The notes under the pieces: model-generated
The model's database searches: none
Told to the model about the DNA's origin: nothing
What the model saw: only the letters and a program-made list of their open reading frames with translations
Part shown: in pieces, positions 35,093 through 43,933 of the stretch
How the letters are laid out: each line of letters opens with the position of its first letter
How positions within the stretch are numbered: position 1 is the stretch's first letter
Translations under genes and position numbers: made by a program
Assembly: GCA_001897525.1 (NCBI GenBank)
Contig: MKTB01000005.1
Coordinates: 120,329-184,328, forward strand
Source of the DNA: Bacteroidetes bacterium 43-16
GTDB taxonomy: Bacteria > Bacteroidota > Bacteroidia > Chitinophagales > Chitinophagaceae
Reading direction: 5' to 3'
DNA length: 64,000 nt

Positions 35093-35406
35093 ATTTCAAA
35101 TAATAGATTGATTGATGTACAAGTTTATAAAAAGTTACAATAATTTAGAAATTTCTTATGTAGGAATAAATCAAAATTTTTAGAGGAGATTCTGAAATGT
35201 TTTCAATAATTTTTTATAGATCTGTTAATAACTGGAAATACTGTCCTTACCTACCTGGCCATGTTCCGGATAACCTGTATATGGGACAGAAAAGCCTTGC
35301 CCAATGCTGAAAATTCGACATAGTGAATATTCATAATACATCCATGATGACAAATTGTTCAAGCAGGTTAATTTTCTAAAAAGAGGTATTTTATAATTAT
35401 ATATAT
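35093..35406. other. Intergenic region, nothing clear
   Basis: This 313-bp AT-rich stretch lies between the MaoC gene and a LytTR gene. It should hold the MaoC promoter. A 65-codon minus frame that overlaps the LytTR end (35225-35422) has no coding character. Confidence 0.4.
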
Positions 35407-36252
35407 TCAATTTCCCATCCACTCTTTAAAACTCTTAGCCTTCAATTGGCTCACTATGGTATTAACCGGTACAGTAACTGACAGGTCTGCTTCTAGCTTA
35501 CCGTATTCCAAAGATGTATATGCCAGGCAACAGGTGCGTGATACGATCAATTGTCGGTTGATGCGATAAAACTCTTTTGAAGGTAAATATTCTTTTTCCA
35601 GTTCGTCAAGTGTAAGCTCTGTAAGGAACTCCTTTTCTTCCTGATCTTTTACTATAACTTTCCCATTTACGATATAGGCTGCCTCAATTTTTTCCGGAGA
35701 TAGCATGATCACGCTATTACCCTCTAAAACTTTAATCCGGGCAAGAGGCTGTGAAGCATCATCATCCGAAAGGCCGTCCTTGATCAAAGTTACCGAACCT
35801 GAATTGCTAAGCTTCAATTGTTGTATGCCATTAATGAAATAAGGTAAGGTTATCACAACCAGGTTTAAGAGAATAATCAAAACCGTAATAAAAGGAAAAC
35901 CGAATACCAGGTAATCAGTCCTTAGAATATTATATCCGTTGATCCAGAAATAAAAGGAAGCCAATGCAAACACCAGCAGTAAGGGCAAAACAAGCCCGAA
36001 TAATGCATGGAACAATAATCGTTTGGCAAGCTCTGTATGCCAGGGAACTTTATTGTTAAGGATTACATTGGAACGGTGCACCCACTCAACAATGCCGAGG
36101 CTGATCATAAATGTCGCAGCATATTCCCGGTAGAAGTCTATGGTATGAAACCGCTGAAATAAAGATTCGACACTTCCCAATTCATTAATGAACAAAGAAA
36201 TACCTAAGACTATGATAAACCTGAACCAAAAAGAATTAAAAAAATTATTCAT
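35407..36252 (-). CDS. Membrane-anchored LytTR transcription regulator (copy 1)
   Basis: A 281-aa protein. Four hydrophobic segments lie at about residues 9-25, 45-57, 83-107 and 119-140. A linker follows, and then a C-terminal LytTR DNA-binding domain (KVLEGNSVIMLSPEKIEAAY, ELEKEYLPSKEFYRINRQLI, YTSLEYGKLEADLSVTVPVN). Such regulators sense through the membrane part, without a receiver domain. It is divergent from the small 36353 gene. The same pair recurs at 36785/37874, so regulator and small protein probably work together. Confidence 0.88.
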   Translation of the reverse strand: MNNFFNSFWFRFIIVLGISLFINELGSVESLFQRFHTIDFYREYAATFMISLGIVEWVHRSNVILNNKVPWHTELAKRLLFHALFGLVLPLLLVFALASFYFWINGYNILRTDYLVFGFPFITVLIILLNLVVITLPYFINGIQQLKLSNSGSVTLIKDGLSDDDASQPLARIKVLEGNSVIMLSPEKIEAAYIVNGKVIVKDQEEKEFLTELTLDELEKEYLPSKEFYRINRQLIVSRTCCLAYTSLEYGKLEADLSVTVPVNTIVSQLKAKSFKEWMGN

Positions 36253-36302
36253 ACCCTATTCCTTTAATGTTTCAATTCTGCCCTTAATATTTTTTTGATA
36301 TA

Positions 36303-36324
36303 TTAGAATAGTTATAAATTCTAA
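36303..36324. promoter_or_regulatory. Inverted repeat between regulator copy 1 and its partner
   Basis: TTAGAAT (303-309) and ATTCTAA (318-324) form a perfect 7-bp inverted repeat with an 8-bp spacer in the shared 100-bp promoter region. It is a candidate operator; the binding protein is not shown. Confidence 0.35.
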
Positions 36325-36352
36325 CATATCGTGAACCTCTAAAACTAAAACT

Positions 36353-36739
36353 ATGTCAAAGCTCACTTTAAACCCTGAAAATGTAGCAGCTCTTGTTGAT
36401 CAGTTGTATGCTCTTACTGACTCAGCCCTTGAATCAGAAGCGGATGCTATCGCCACTGACTTCGTTGATTGGATGGACGGTCATTTTGACCTAACAACCG
36501 AACAATATGATTATATCAACAGTGCTCCGGCAAATGTCAGGAAGTGTTGGGGGTACAGTTATGCTTCAACTTTCCTGACACGCGGTCCAATTCTCTTTGG
36601 TGCCATACCTGCCAATCCTGTACCAAGACGTATCAAAGAACTGCGCCATAACATGTTTGGCAACGTCAGCTATAATGACGGTGACAAAACACTTGACGGC
36701 TCAATTGAAGTAAATGTGGAGTTTGCCTTACTTTCATAA
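36353..36739 (+). CDS. Small LytTR-partner protein (copy 1, 128 aa)
   Basis: It is related to the 37874 protein: LYALTDSALESEADAIATDF, then VDWMDGHFDLTTEQYDYINS, against LHALDDNALNAEATAVMSDY and IDWADNHIILSAAQLSYLQG. A helical, acidic N-terminal half is followed by a basic segment (NPVPRRIKELRHNMFGNVS) and a beta-strand C-terminus. It has no signal peptide and no Cys-rich core. It is the divergent partner of a membrane LytTR protein. Function unknown; it may be the regulator's main target. Confidence 0.75.
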   Translation: MSKLTLNPENVAALVDQLYALTDSALESEADAIATDFVDWMDGHFDLTTEQYDYINSAPANVRKCWGYSYASTFLTRGPILFGAIPANPVPRRIKELRHNMFGNVSYNDGDKTLDGSIEVNVEFALLS

Positions 36740-36747
36740 AACCGGCC

Positions 36748-36783
36748 TGCTACATGACTTGATTCCAATGAAGTCATGTAGCA
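36748..36783. terminator. Terminator between convergent genes
   Basis: A perfect 13-bp stem TGCTACATGACTT/AAGTCATGTAGCA with a ten-base loop lies between the stops of 36739 and 36785. It probably serves both strands; the T-runs are short. Confidence 0.65.
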
Positions 36784-36784
36784 T

Positions 36785-37771
36785 TCACCTTTTTATCCAT
36801 TCCTTAAAGCCAGGCACATTATCAACACTTACTTTTGTTAGTTTATCCCATTCCTCTTTCTCCAGGTTTTCCAGTTTACCAAACTCAGATTTTAAAGTAA
36901 CCAGAATGCTCTTCTCTCCCAGAAAACTAAATGAGTCAATAGCGTTAAAATTCAGGATACATTGCCTGTTGATCCTGAAAAAAGTGTGTTCATCCAGTAA
37001 ATCCATAACATCACTCAGTCTTAATGGAAACTGCAGACAGTTATTCAGATTGTTCACTCCTGCCAATCGTATGAATGTAGTCTTTTCATAAATGAAAAAC
37101 ATACTCACATCCTTTACTTTAATGGGTATGTTACGGCCCGGTGCTTCAACAATCAGGACCTGCCTGCTGTTTTTGATTTTATCGGCATCTTCTATCGGTG
37201 GGCTACTCCTCAAAATATAAGTTTTGTTTTCATCTGGAGGCATAACCTGTGTCCCATTCTTAACCTGTATGGCAAGCATATCCTCCAACTGCTCTTTATC
37301 TCTATCCATTTTTTGTAATAGTTTGGGATACGTATAAAAATAGACGTTAGTGTAATAGAAATTAAGAATCGTAATGAGCGCGATAGAGAAAGGTAATTCA
37401 TAATCAAGATAACCGGAGGCCACAATATCCTGGCCGAAGGCAAGAAAATAAATCCAAACAAGGAAAAAAGATAAGATAGAGATCATAATCACACCGAAGA
37501 CTAACTGTAGCAGGGCCCTGCGCCAAATATCCCTATGCCAACCATGTTTTCGGTCTAATGCGATGGTAACTTTTTTTACCGCAATTCCCACAATAAGCGC
37601 AATGCCGTAATTGATGATCAGGAGAGGATAATAGGAAGGTTTCATAAATGCCTGAAAGGTGCTGAGGTCCGGTCGTCCCATCTTAACAATAAGATGAGCC
37701 ACCACGAGACAAGCGATCAAGCGGAATAATCGGTCCTTATACTGGATTGGTATGTCTGGTGTGCCATTCAA
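36785..37771 (-). CDS. Membrane-anchored LytTR transcription regulator (copy 2)
   Basis: A 328-aa protein with the same layout as copy 1. Hydrophobic segments lie at about residues 12-25, 46-63, 83-112 and 125-145. The C-terminal LytTR domain has LIVEAPGRNIPIKVKDVSMF, LLDEHTFFRINRQCILNFNA and LVTLKSEFGKLENLEKEEW. It is convergent with the small 36353 gene and divergent from the related small 37874 gene. Repeating a two-gene module in tandem suggests duplication. Confidence 0.87.
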   Translation of the reverse strand: MNGTPDIPIQYKDRLFRLIACLVVAHLIVKMGRPDLSTFQAFMKPSYYPLLIINYGIALIVGIAVKKVTIALDRKHGWHRDIWRRALLQLVFGVIMISILSFFLVWIYFLAFGQDIVASGYLDYELPFSIALITILNFYYTNVYFYTYPKLLQKMDRDKEQLEDMLAIQVKNGTQVMPPDENKTYILRSSPPIEDADKIKNSRQVLIVEAPGRNIPIKVKDVSMFFIYEKTTFIRLAGVNNLNNCLQFPLRLSDVMDLLDEHTFFRINRQCILNFNAIDSFSFLGEKSILVTLKSEFGKLENLEKEEWDKLTKVSVDNVPGFKEWIKR

Positions 37772-37828
37772 TATTTCTCCCCCTACAAAAAGAAGTACAA
37801 CAGATGACTTTAAATATATAAATTATTT

Positions 37829-37846
37829 TCATTATATTAGTAATGA
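37829..37846. promoter_or_regulatory. Inverted repeat between regulator copy 2 and its partner
   Basis: TCATTA and TAATGA flank a six-base spacer in the shared 102-bp region. It is comparable in position to the repeat at 36303, but shorter and in an AT-rich context, so chance is possible. Confidence 0.25.
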
Positions 37847-37873
37847 TTTTTAAATTATAAACCTACAGAAACT

Positions 37874-38266
37874 ATGACAAAGGTTGAATTCAGCCCTGCG
37901 GGATTTAAAGATCTCGAAGCGCAATTGCATGCATTAGATGACAATGCATTAAATGCCGAAGCCACGGCTGTGATGTCAGACTATATTGATTGGGCAGATA
38001 ATCATATCATTTTAAGTGCGGCACAGCTCAGTTATCTTCAAGGATTAGATAGGTTTTTCGTAGCATCTCTTGCCTCTAAAGCGGCCATTGCCTTTGTCAA
38101 CCGTTTGCCCCTTAACCTGGTGCTGCCTGTCGATTACGAACAGGATGATGAAAATGAAGGTCGCGGTAAATGGTTCCTGGATTCCAGTACCATTGCTGCT
38201 TCGAATACGCCGGGAGCATCCGTGCAGGCTACAGGGGAGCTTATCTATGAGTTTGAGTTAGAATAA
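37874..38266 (+). CDS. Small LytTR-partner protein (copy 2, 130 aa)
   Basis: A relative of the 36353 protein. The shared core is ALDDNALNAEATAVMSDYID, then WADNHIILSAAQLSYLQG; the C-terminal third (PVDYEQDDENEGRGKWFLD) differs. It has no signal peptide. It ends 12 bp before the ECF sigma gene, so it leads the sigma/FecR/SusCD region. That links the membrane LytTR regulator to this uptake system. Function unknown. Confidence 0.75.
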   Translation: MTKVEFSPAGFKDLEAQLHALDDNALNAEATAVMSDYIDWADNHIILSAAQLSYLQGLDRFFVASLASKAAIAFVNRLPLNLVLPVDYEQDDENEGRGKWFLDSSTIAASNTPGASVQATGELIYEFELE

Positions 38267-38278
38267 GGAAATGTCGAC

Positions 38279-38866
38279 ATGAGCGCAAGGGACGAATATA
38301 ATGATCAGGATTTACTACAGCGATTGAAGCTTGGTGAACATGTCGCATTTGAGCAGCTGTACAGAAAATACGCACAAAGGCTGACCATAAAATTGATCTC
38401 TCTACTTCGGGATAGAGAGCTTGCCGGAGACATCCTCCAGGATGTTTTTGTTAAAGTATGGGAGCGAAGAGAGCTGATCAACTCCTCACAGTCATTGAGC
38501 GGGTACCTATACACCATTGCTGCAAATATGGCAAAGGATACATTTCGAAGTGCCATGCATCGTCAGTTATATATTCATGCACATTCAGGCCTGGAAGAAG
38601 GTACCGATACGGTATCCCGGTTTGTTGACCAGAAAGATATGCAGCTCGCAATAGAACAGGCACTGGCAAAGCTACCCCCACGGCAAAGGGAAGTATATAC
38701 TCTTTATAAGATTGAAGGGCTCTCCTATAAGGAGATACAGGATATGCTTGGTATTGGTAAACCTGCCGTAAACAGGTTGCTCCAGGAGGCAGGTAAAAAA
38801 ATGCGGGAGTATTTACAGCCTATCAGCTATATCTTCCTTTGCAGTGCAATGATCGGTCTTACCTGA
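38279..38866 (+). CDS. ECF-type sigma-70 factor
   Basis: A 195-aa sigma factor. Region 2 is FEQLYRKYAQRLTIKLISLL, then DILQDVFVKVWERR. Region 4 is LPPRQREVYTLYKIEGLSYK, then EIQDMLGIGKPAVNRLL. The last 20 residues (YLQPISYIFLCSAMIGLT) are hydrophobic. It is followed by FecR and SusC/SusD, the usual Bacteroidota trans-envelope signalling set. Here the sigma factor is released when the outer-membrane receptor binds its ligand. Confidence 0.93.
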   Translation: MSARDEYNDQDLLQRLKLGEHVAFEQLYRKYAQRLTIKLISLLRDRELAGDILQDVFVKVWERRELINSSQSLSGYLYTIAANMAKDTFRSAMHRQLYIHAHSGLEEGTDTVSRFVDQKDMQLAIEQALAKLPPRQREVYTLYKIEGLSYKEIQDMLGIGKPAVNRLLQEAGKKMREYLQPISYIFLCSAMIGLT

Positions 38867-39028
38867 AGAACTGCCTGAGTATATTGTTTATCATAAAGGC
38901 TTTATAATCTCAAAGTGGATTTGCTGCAATAAAGTTATTGACCATAATAAATTTTATAAAAAATCATTCCTTACCCTATTACTTTTTATTTCTGAAACGT
39001 ATTGTTATAAAAGCTATGATTCAATACG

Positions 39029-40192
39029 ATGGAAGACAATGTTTACATAAGACTGTTATTTTACAAATACCTCAGCGGGGAGCATAATACCGATGAGCTG
39101 AAAATCTTATGCGATCATTTTGGTATTAAGGAGCATGAAGATCAATTAGAGCGACTTATCCTCGAACACCTGGATTCAGATACCTATTATGCAGATCTTT
39201 CGGAAATGAAAGAAGCGAAAAGTATCGTCGAGGATCGTTGGAAAAATATAGCGGCATTAACTGATGATCAGAAGGAAGTTAGGACGATACGGAGATACCG
39301 GATAAGTATAGCGGTGGCCCTTTTAATCAGCATTGGGTTTGCTGCTATGTATTTTATAAAGACAAGGCAGCAACCAGGATCGCAGCAGTTAACCAGCATT
39401 TACGGGGCTGATGTGCTTCCCGGCAGTACTAAAGCAACCCTTACCTTATCTGATAGCAGAGAGATACAACTGGACACTACCAGCAATGGTATAAACATAG
39501 GAGCGACAGAAATATCATATACCAATGGCCAGGTAATATCATCTACAGAAAAAGTCACGAGTGCGACGCTTAACGTTCCCAATGGAGGTATCTATCGTCT
39601 TACACTTCCTGATGGATCAAAAGTAGTGCTCAATTCCGGTTCTTCAATTACTTACCCGGTACGTTTTGAGGATAGTGTACGTTTAGTAGCGCTAAGGGGA
39701 GAAGCCTATTTTGAAGTAGCCCCTAGTAAGACCCAACCTTTTAAAGTGCAATCTACAGACCAGATACTTACAGTTTTGGGTACTCACTTTAATATTCAAT
39801 CCTATTCCGGAGAGCAAACAGAAACAACATTGCTTGAAGGGAAAGTAGCACTCGAATCAAATCTAAGTGCAGCAAAAGCGATCTTAAATCCCGGACAGCA
39901 AGGTAGGCTGGACAATAATAAATTTCAGACTAAAAAGGTCAATGCTGATGAATCAATTGCCTGGTCAAGGAACCTGTTTGTATTCAATAATATACCGCTC
40001 AGCCAGATATTTAGAAATCTGGAACGCTGGTACGATGTAGAAATTGTTTATCCCCAGAGAATAGGGAATGAGCGATATCTTATGGAAATCCCTAAAGACC
40101 GTAAATTATCAGAGATATTGGGTTCCATATCTGATCTTATAGACATAAATTTTAAAATAGAAGGAAGGAGGGTGACGGCAATAGTGAAGTAA
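39029..40192 (+). CDS. FecR-type anti-sigma factor
   Basis: A 387-aa inner-membrane protein. A cytoplasmic N-terminus (YKYLSGEHNTDELKILCDHF) is followed by a single membrane helix at about residues 92-110. The periplasmic FecR domain follows (VPNGGIYRLTLPDGSKVVLN, ALRGEAYFEVAPSKTQPFKV, VLGTHFNIQSYSGEQTETTL), and then the C-terminal domain (FNNIPLSQIFRNLERWYDVE). It binds the sigma factor inside and the SusC STN domain outside. Confidence 0.93.
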   Translation: MEDNVYIRLLFYKYLSGEHNTDELKILCDHFGIKEHEDQLERLILEHLDSDTYYADLSEMKEAKSIVEDRWKNIAALTDDQKEVRTIRRYRISIAVALLISIGFAAMYFIKTRQQPGSQQLTSIYGADVLPGSTKATLTLSDSREIQLDTTSNGINIGATEISYTNGQVISSTEKVTSATLNVPNGGIYRLTLPDGSKVVLNSGSSITYPVRFEDSVRLVALRGEAYFEVAPSKTQPFKVQSTDQILTVLGTHFNIQSYSGEQTETTLLEGKVALESNLSAAKAILNPGQQGRLDNNKFQTKKVNADESIAWSRNLFVFNNIPLSQIFRNLERWYDVEIVYPQRIGNERYLMEIPKDRKLSEILGSISDLIDINFKIEGRRVTAIVK

Positions 40193-40375
40193 AGATGTTT
40201 CATATGTTTGGCCCTTACCATAAAAATGCCGGATCTGCTCTAACAGGTCCGGCGGGTATCGGGTAAAAAAATTAAAATTCTGAAAACTCTAAATTTATTA
40301 ACCCTGATACAAACTTACTGATTGTTGATTGTATTATCAATAGTGGGTGATGCCGTATCATTAAGCTAAATTATT

Positions 40376-43300
40376 ATGAATGGTAAAGATCATTCGAATG
40401 CAAGGAGGTACATTCCACCTGCGTCGTCATCTGGTTTTTATAAAGCGATCCAGTTCAAACTTTTTTTGTTTGTCTGTCTATTCCTGATTCTGGGAGCAAA
40501 GGACTCTTTCGCTCAGCAGATAAACCTTCAGGTCAAAAAAGAAAAACTGGAGCAGGTTATTAAGCTGCTTCGCTCCAATACCGATTATTCAATTATGGTC
40601 ACTTCTGATGTATTGGAAAAATCCAGACCTGTTTCAGTTAACCTGAAAAACGTTTCCATAGAACAAGCCCTAAAAGAAATCTTTAAAGATCAACCTGCAT
40701 CACTACGGTATGAGATCAAGGGAAAGAACATCATAATTAAGGAAGAACTTAAAAAGAACGAAGAGAAACCATCCGAAAGAGAAAGTAAAGAATCTGCTTT
40801 TGAGGGTACGGTCACTGATATAAAAGGCGCTGCCTTATCAGGCGTAACAGTACTTAATAAACAAAATGGTCTGCAGGCCGCCACTGACGAGACTGGTTAC
40901 TTTCGTATTCCGGTGAGAATAGGTGACCTGTTACAGTTCCGGTTACTGGGTTACGAGCAACAGGAAATCACAATTAATGATGCAAAGAAGATAGCTGTTT
41001 CACTGTATACGAACACCCAGGAAATTGATGTAGTTGATGTGGTTAATACAGGTTACCAAAGTATTCCAAAAGAAAGGGTAGTTGGGAGTTATGTCCAGAT
41101 AGATAACAAATTGCTTAATCGCTCTGTATCTACCAATATCTTAGATCGGCTAAACGGCATTGTTCCGGGATTAGCCAAAGATGAAATTGGTGATTTTAAT
41201 GGTGAGATTCAGACCAATCCCAATAACCGCTCTTCAGGACTAACTATAAGGGGAAAAAGTACTTTCCTCTCTTCAACTGATCCACTTATTGTAGTCGATA
41301 ATTTTCCATTTGAAGGAGAACTATCTTCAATTAATCCTAATGATATTGAAAATATTACCATTCTTAAGGATGCTTCTGCCGCTTCTATCTGGGGTGCCCG
41401 ATCCGGCAATGGCGTGATTGTAATTACGACAAAACGCGGGAAACAAAATGAAGCCATAAAAATAGACTTCTCTTCCAACGTCACCGTTGCAGACAGGCCA
41501 GATGTATACTACAATCAAAACTATATTGATTCCAAAAGTTTTATCGACATTGAACAATACCTCTTTAACCAGGGATACTTCGATTCTGATCTTATGGATA
41601 ATTCTACTTATCCTGTGGTAAGCTCGGCTGTGGAAACAATGAACCTGGTAAACACCGGTGCCCTAACAGATACGGAAGGTCAAAAAAGACTTGATGTCCT
41701 ACGGAATTCCGATGTTCGAAAGGATTGGAGCAAGTACATCTATCAAAAAGCGCTAAAGCAGCAATACTCGTTAGCAATGCATGGAGGTACATCTAATATC
41801 ACCTATCGACTCAGTGCTGGATATGATAAAAATAAAGATGAACTAGTGCGCAATGGATCTGATCGTTTAACTATTAATACGCTCAATACTTATCGCCCGA
41901 TTAAAAACCTGGAGATCATTGCCGGTTTAAATTATGCCCAATCCCACACGGATTTAAATAATCGTTTCAGTCAGTATGCTATGGGTAGCAGCAAATATTC
42001 AGGATCGTATCTGCCCTATTCAATGCTTGCAGATGATTCTGGAAACTTTTTGAGTATTCCACGTAATTTTAGAGAAAGCTACCTAGCTCAAACAGCCAGT
42101 CAGGGATTTAGAGATTGGCAGTATATTCCATTACAGGAACTGGCCATAGCCGACAATCGGACAAAGGTAAACAGCATTCTTGCAAAGCTCAGTGCATCCT
42201 ATAAAATAATACCTGAATTAAGTGCTACAGTCAATTATCAAATTGAAGAGCAAAAAATATCCAGCCGGAACCTACAAACACAGGATACTTACTATGTACG
42301 AAACCTGTACAACAAGTTTTCGGTATACAATGCATCGACAAAAACCATTGCCAGTAATTTTCCAAAGGGGGGCGTCCTTGACCTAAATGACTATACCTGG
42401 ACCTCATGGAACTTTAGGAGCCAGCTTAATTATAATAAGACTTTTGGGCTTCATGGTATATCTGCACTTGCTGGTTTTGAGTCCAGAGAACTAAAAACAG
42501 ATGGTACCGGGCAGACCTTACTGGGATATGATGATCAGTTCGGCACTTCAAATATGGCGCTTGATTACGTTACCTCCTTTCCAACAACTCCTACGGGATC
42601 TTCGAGATTACCTTCTCCTACGGGCCGGATATATGGAATCATCAATCGATTTCTTTCCTATTATGCGAATGGTTCCTATAACTACAACGATCGTTATACC
42701 GTAACCGCCAGCGTAAGAACAGATGGGGCAAACCTTTTTGGTGCCAAAGTGAATAACCGCTTTACTCCATTATGGTCTGTTGGTGCGGGATGGAAAATCA
42801 GTAATGAATCTTTTTATAAAGCTGCTTTCCTTCCCTATTTAAATCTACGAGCGTCCTATGGATTCAATGGTAATACCTATCGTTATGGAACAGCTTTGCT
42901 GACCGGGCGTTATGGGACGGCCTCACTTACTGGTGCACCACAAATCAATAATTTAACTGCACCAAATCCAGAATTAAGCTGGGAAAGGGTAAAAAACCTT
43001 AATCTGGGCATTGATTTCAAAACAAAAGACAATGTTGTGTCCGGAACCATAGAATTTTATAATAAAACCGGTATTGATCTGGTACAGCCTACAGATCTTG
43101 CCCCACAAACAGGTTTTGCCACCTATACTGCAAATACAGCAAAAACAAGAACGAAAGGACTTGATCTAAACCTAACCGTTAACTGGTTAAATAAAGACCT
43201 GCAATGGAAAACCATAGTTCAGTATAGTTTGGTAAAGGATAAAATTTTAAAATATGATGCCCCATATTCAACCATATCAGGGTTCGGAGGAATGGTTGGC

Positions 43301-43930
43301 CGTCCCTTAAATGCGCTATTCGCCTATAAATGGGAAGGATTAAATCCAGAAAGTGGTAATCCTGTTGGTTGGTACGAAGGTGCAAAAAGTGAAGATTATG
43401 CTGCTATCGTTGCGAACCTTAAGCAAGAAGATATAGTATACACCGGCAACAGGACACCTACTTCCTTTGGCTCATTTCGAAATGATTTTAGTTACAAAGG
43501 CTTTGATCTATCTTTTAACATCACCTATTTCTTAGATTATGTCTTTAGAAGAAGTACAATTGACCCCAATTATTCATCCTTGTTGACCCTTCAACGACAT
43601 ACGGATTATTTTAAACGATGGCAACAACCAGGTGACGAACAAACCACAAGTGTGCCCTCCCTAACTTCTACAGAAAATTACTATCGTTCAACCTTTTATC
43701 AGCTTTCTGAAGCCCTCATTACCCCCGGAGATCATATACGTCTTCAGGATATCAGGTTAGGATATGATTTAAATAAGATAATTAATTCCCCGAAAATCAG
43801 ATTAAATGCCTTTTTCTATGCCAATAACATCGGAATTATCTGGAGAAAAAATAAAAACGGTCTTGATCCTTCGGTGATTAATTATCCTATACCCCGTACA
43901 TATTCCATTGGTATTAATGCAAATTTTTAG
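40376..43930 (+). CDS. SusC/RagA TonB-dependent receptor with STN signalling domain
   Basis: A 1184-aa receptor. A cytosolic lead and signal segment (FKLFLFVCLFLILGAKDSFA) is followed by an STN domain (INLQVKKEKLEQVIKLLRSN, to about 140). A carboxypeptidase-regulatory-like domain follows (GTVTDIKGAALSGVTVLNK), then the plug (ITILKDASAASIWGARSGNG, VIVITTKRG) and a long beta-barrel. The STN domain ties it to FecR. It imports a nutrient, often glycan fragments or peptides, together with SusD. No carbohydrate enzyme is adjacent, so the substrate is unknown. Confidence 0.94.
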   Translation: MNGKDHSNARRYIPPASSSGFYKAIQFKLFLFVCLFLILGAKDSFAQQINLQVKKEKLEQVIKLLRSNTDYSIMVTSDVLEKSRPVSVNLKNVSIEQALKEIFKDQPASLRYEIKGKNIIIKEELKKNEEKPSERESKESAFEGTVTDIKGAALSGVTVLNKQNGLQAATDETGYFRIPVRIGDLLQFRLLGYEQQEITINDAKKIAVSLYTNTQEIDVVDVVNTGYQSIPKERVVGSYVQIDNKLLNRSVSTNILDRLNGIVPGLAKDEIGDFNGEIQTNPNNRSSGLTIRGKSTFLSSTDPLIVVDNFPFEGELSSINPNDIENITILKDASAASIWGARSGNGVIVITTKRGKQNEAIKIDFSSNVTVADRPDVYYNQNYIDSKSFIDIEQYLFNQGYFDSDLMDNSTYPVVSSAVETMNLVNTGALTDTEGQKRLDVLRNSDVRKDWSKYIYQKALKQQYSLAMHGGTSNITYRLSAGYDKNKDELVRNGSDRLTINTLNTYRPIKNLEIIAGLNYAQSHTDLNNRFSQYAMGSSKYSGSYLPYSMLADDSGNFLSIPRNFRESYLAQTASQGFRDWQYIPLQELAIADNRTKVNSILAKLSASYKIIPELSATVNYQIEEQKISSRNLQTQDTYYVRNLYNKFSVYNASTKTIASNFPKGGVLDLNDYTWTSWNFRSQLNYNKTFGLHGISALAGFESRELKTDGTGQTLLGYDDQFGTSNMALDYVTSFPTTPTGSSRLPSPTGRIYGIINRFLSYYANGSYNYNDRYTVTASVRTDGANLFGAKVNNRFTPLWSVGAGWKISNESFYKAAFLPYLNLRASYGFNGNTYRYGTALLTGRYGTASLTGAPQINNLTAPNPELSWERVKNLNLGIDFKTKDNVVSGTIEFYNKTGIDLVQPTDLAPQTGFATYTANTAKTRTKGLDLNLTVNWLNKDLQWKTIVQYSLVKDKILKYDAPYSTISGFGGMVGRPLNALFAYKWEGLNPESGNPVGWYEGAKSEDYAAIVANLKQEDIVYTGNRTPTSFGSFRNDFSYKGFDLSFNITYFLDYVFRRSTIDPNYSSLLTLQRHTDYFKRWQQPGDEQTTSVPSLTSTENYYRSTFYQLSEALITPGDHIRLQDIRLGYDLNKIINSPKIRLNAFFYANNIGIIWRKNKNGLDPSVINYPIPRTYSIGINANF

Positions 43931-43933
43931 ACT

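Noticed and set aside
35225..35422. Minus-strand 65-codon frame after the LytTR gene
   Set aside because: It overlaps the LytTR stop and shows random composition.
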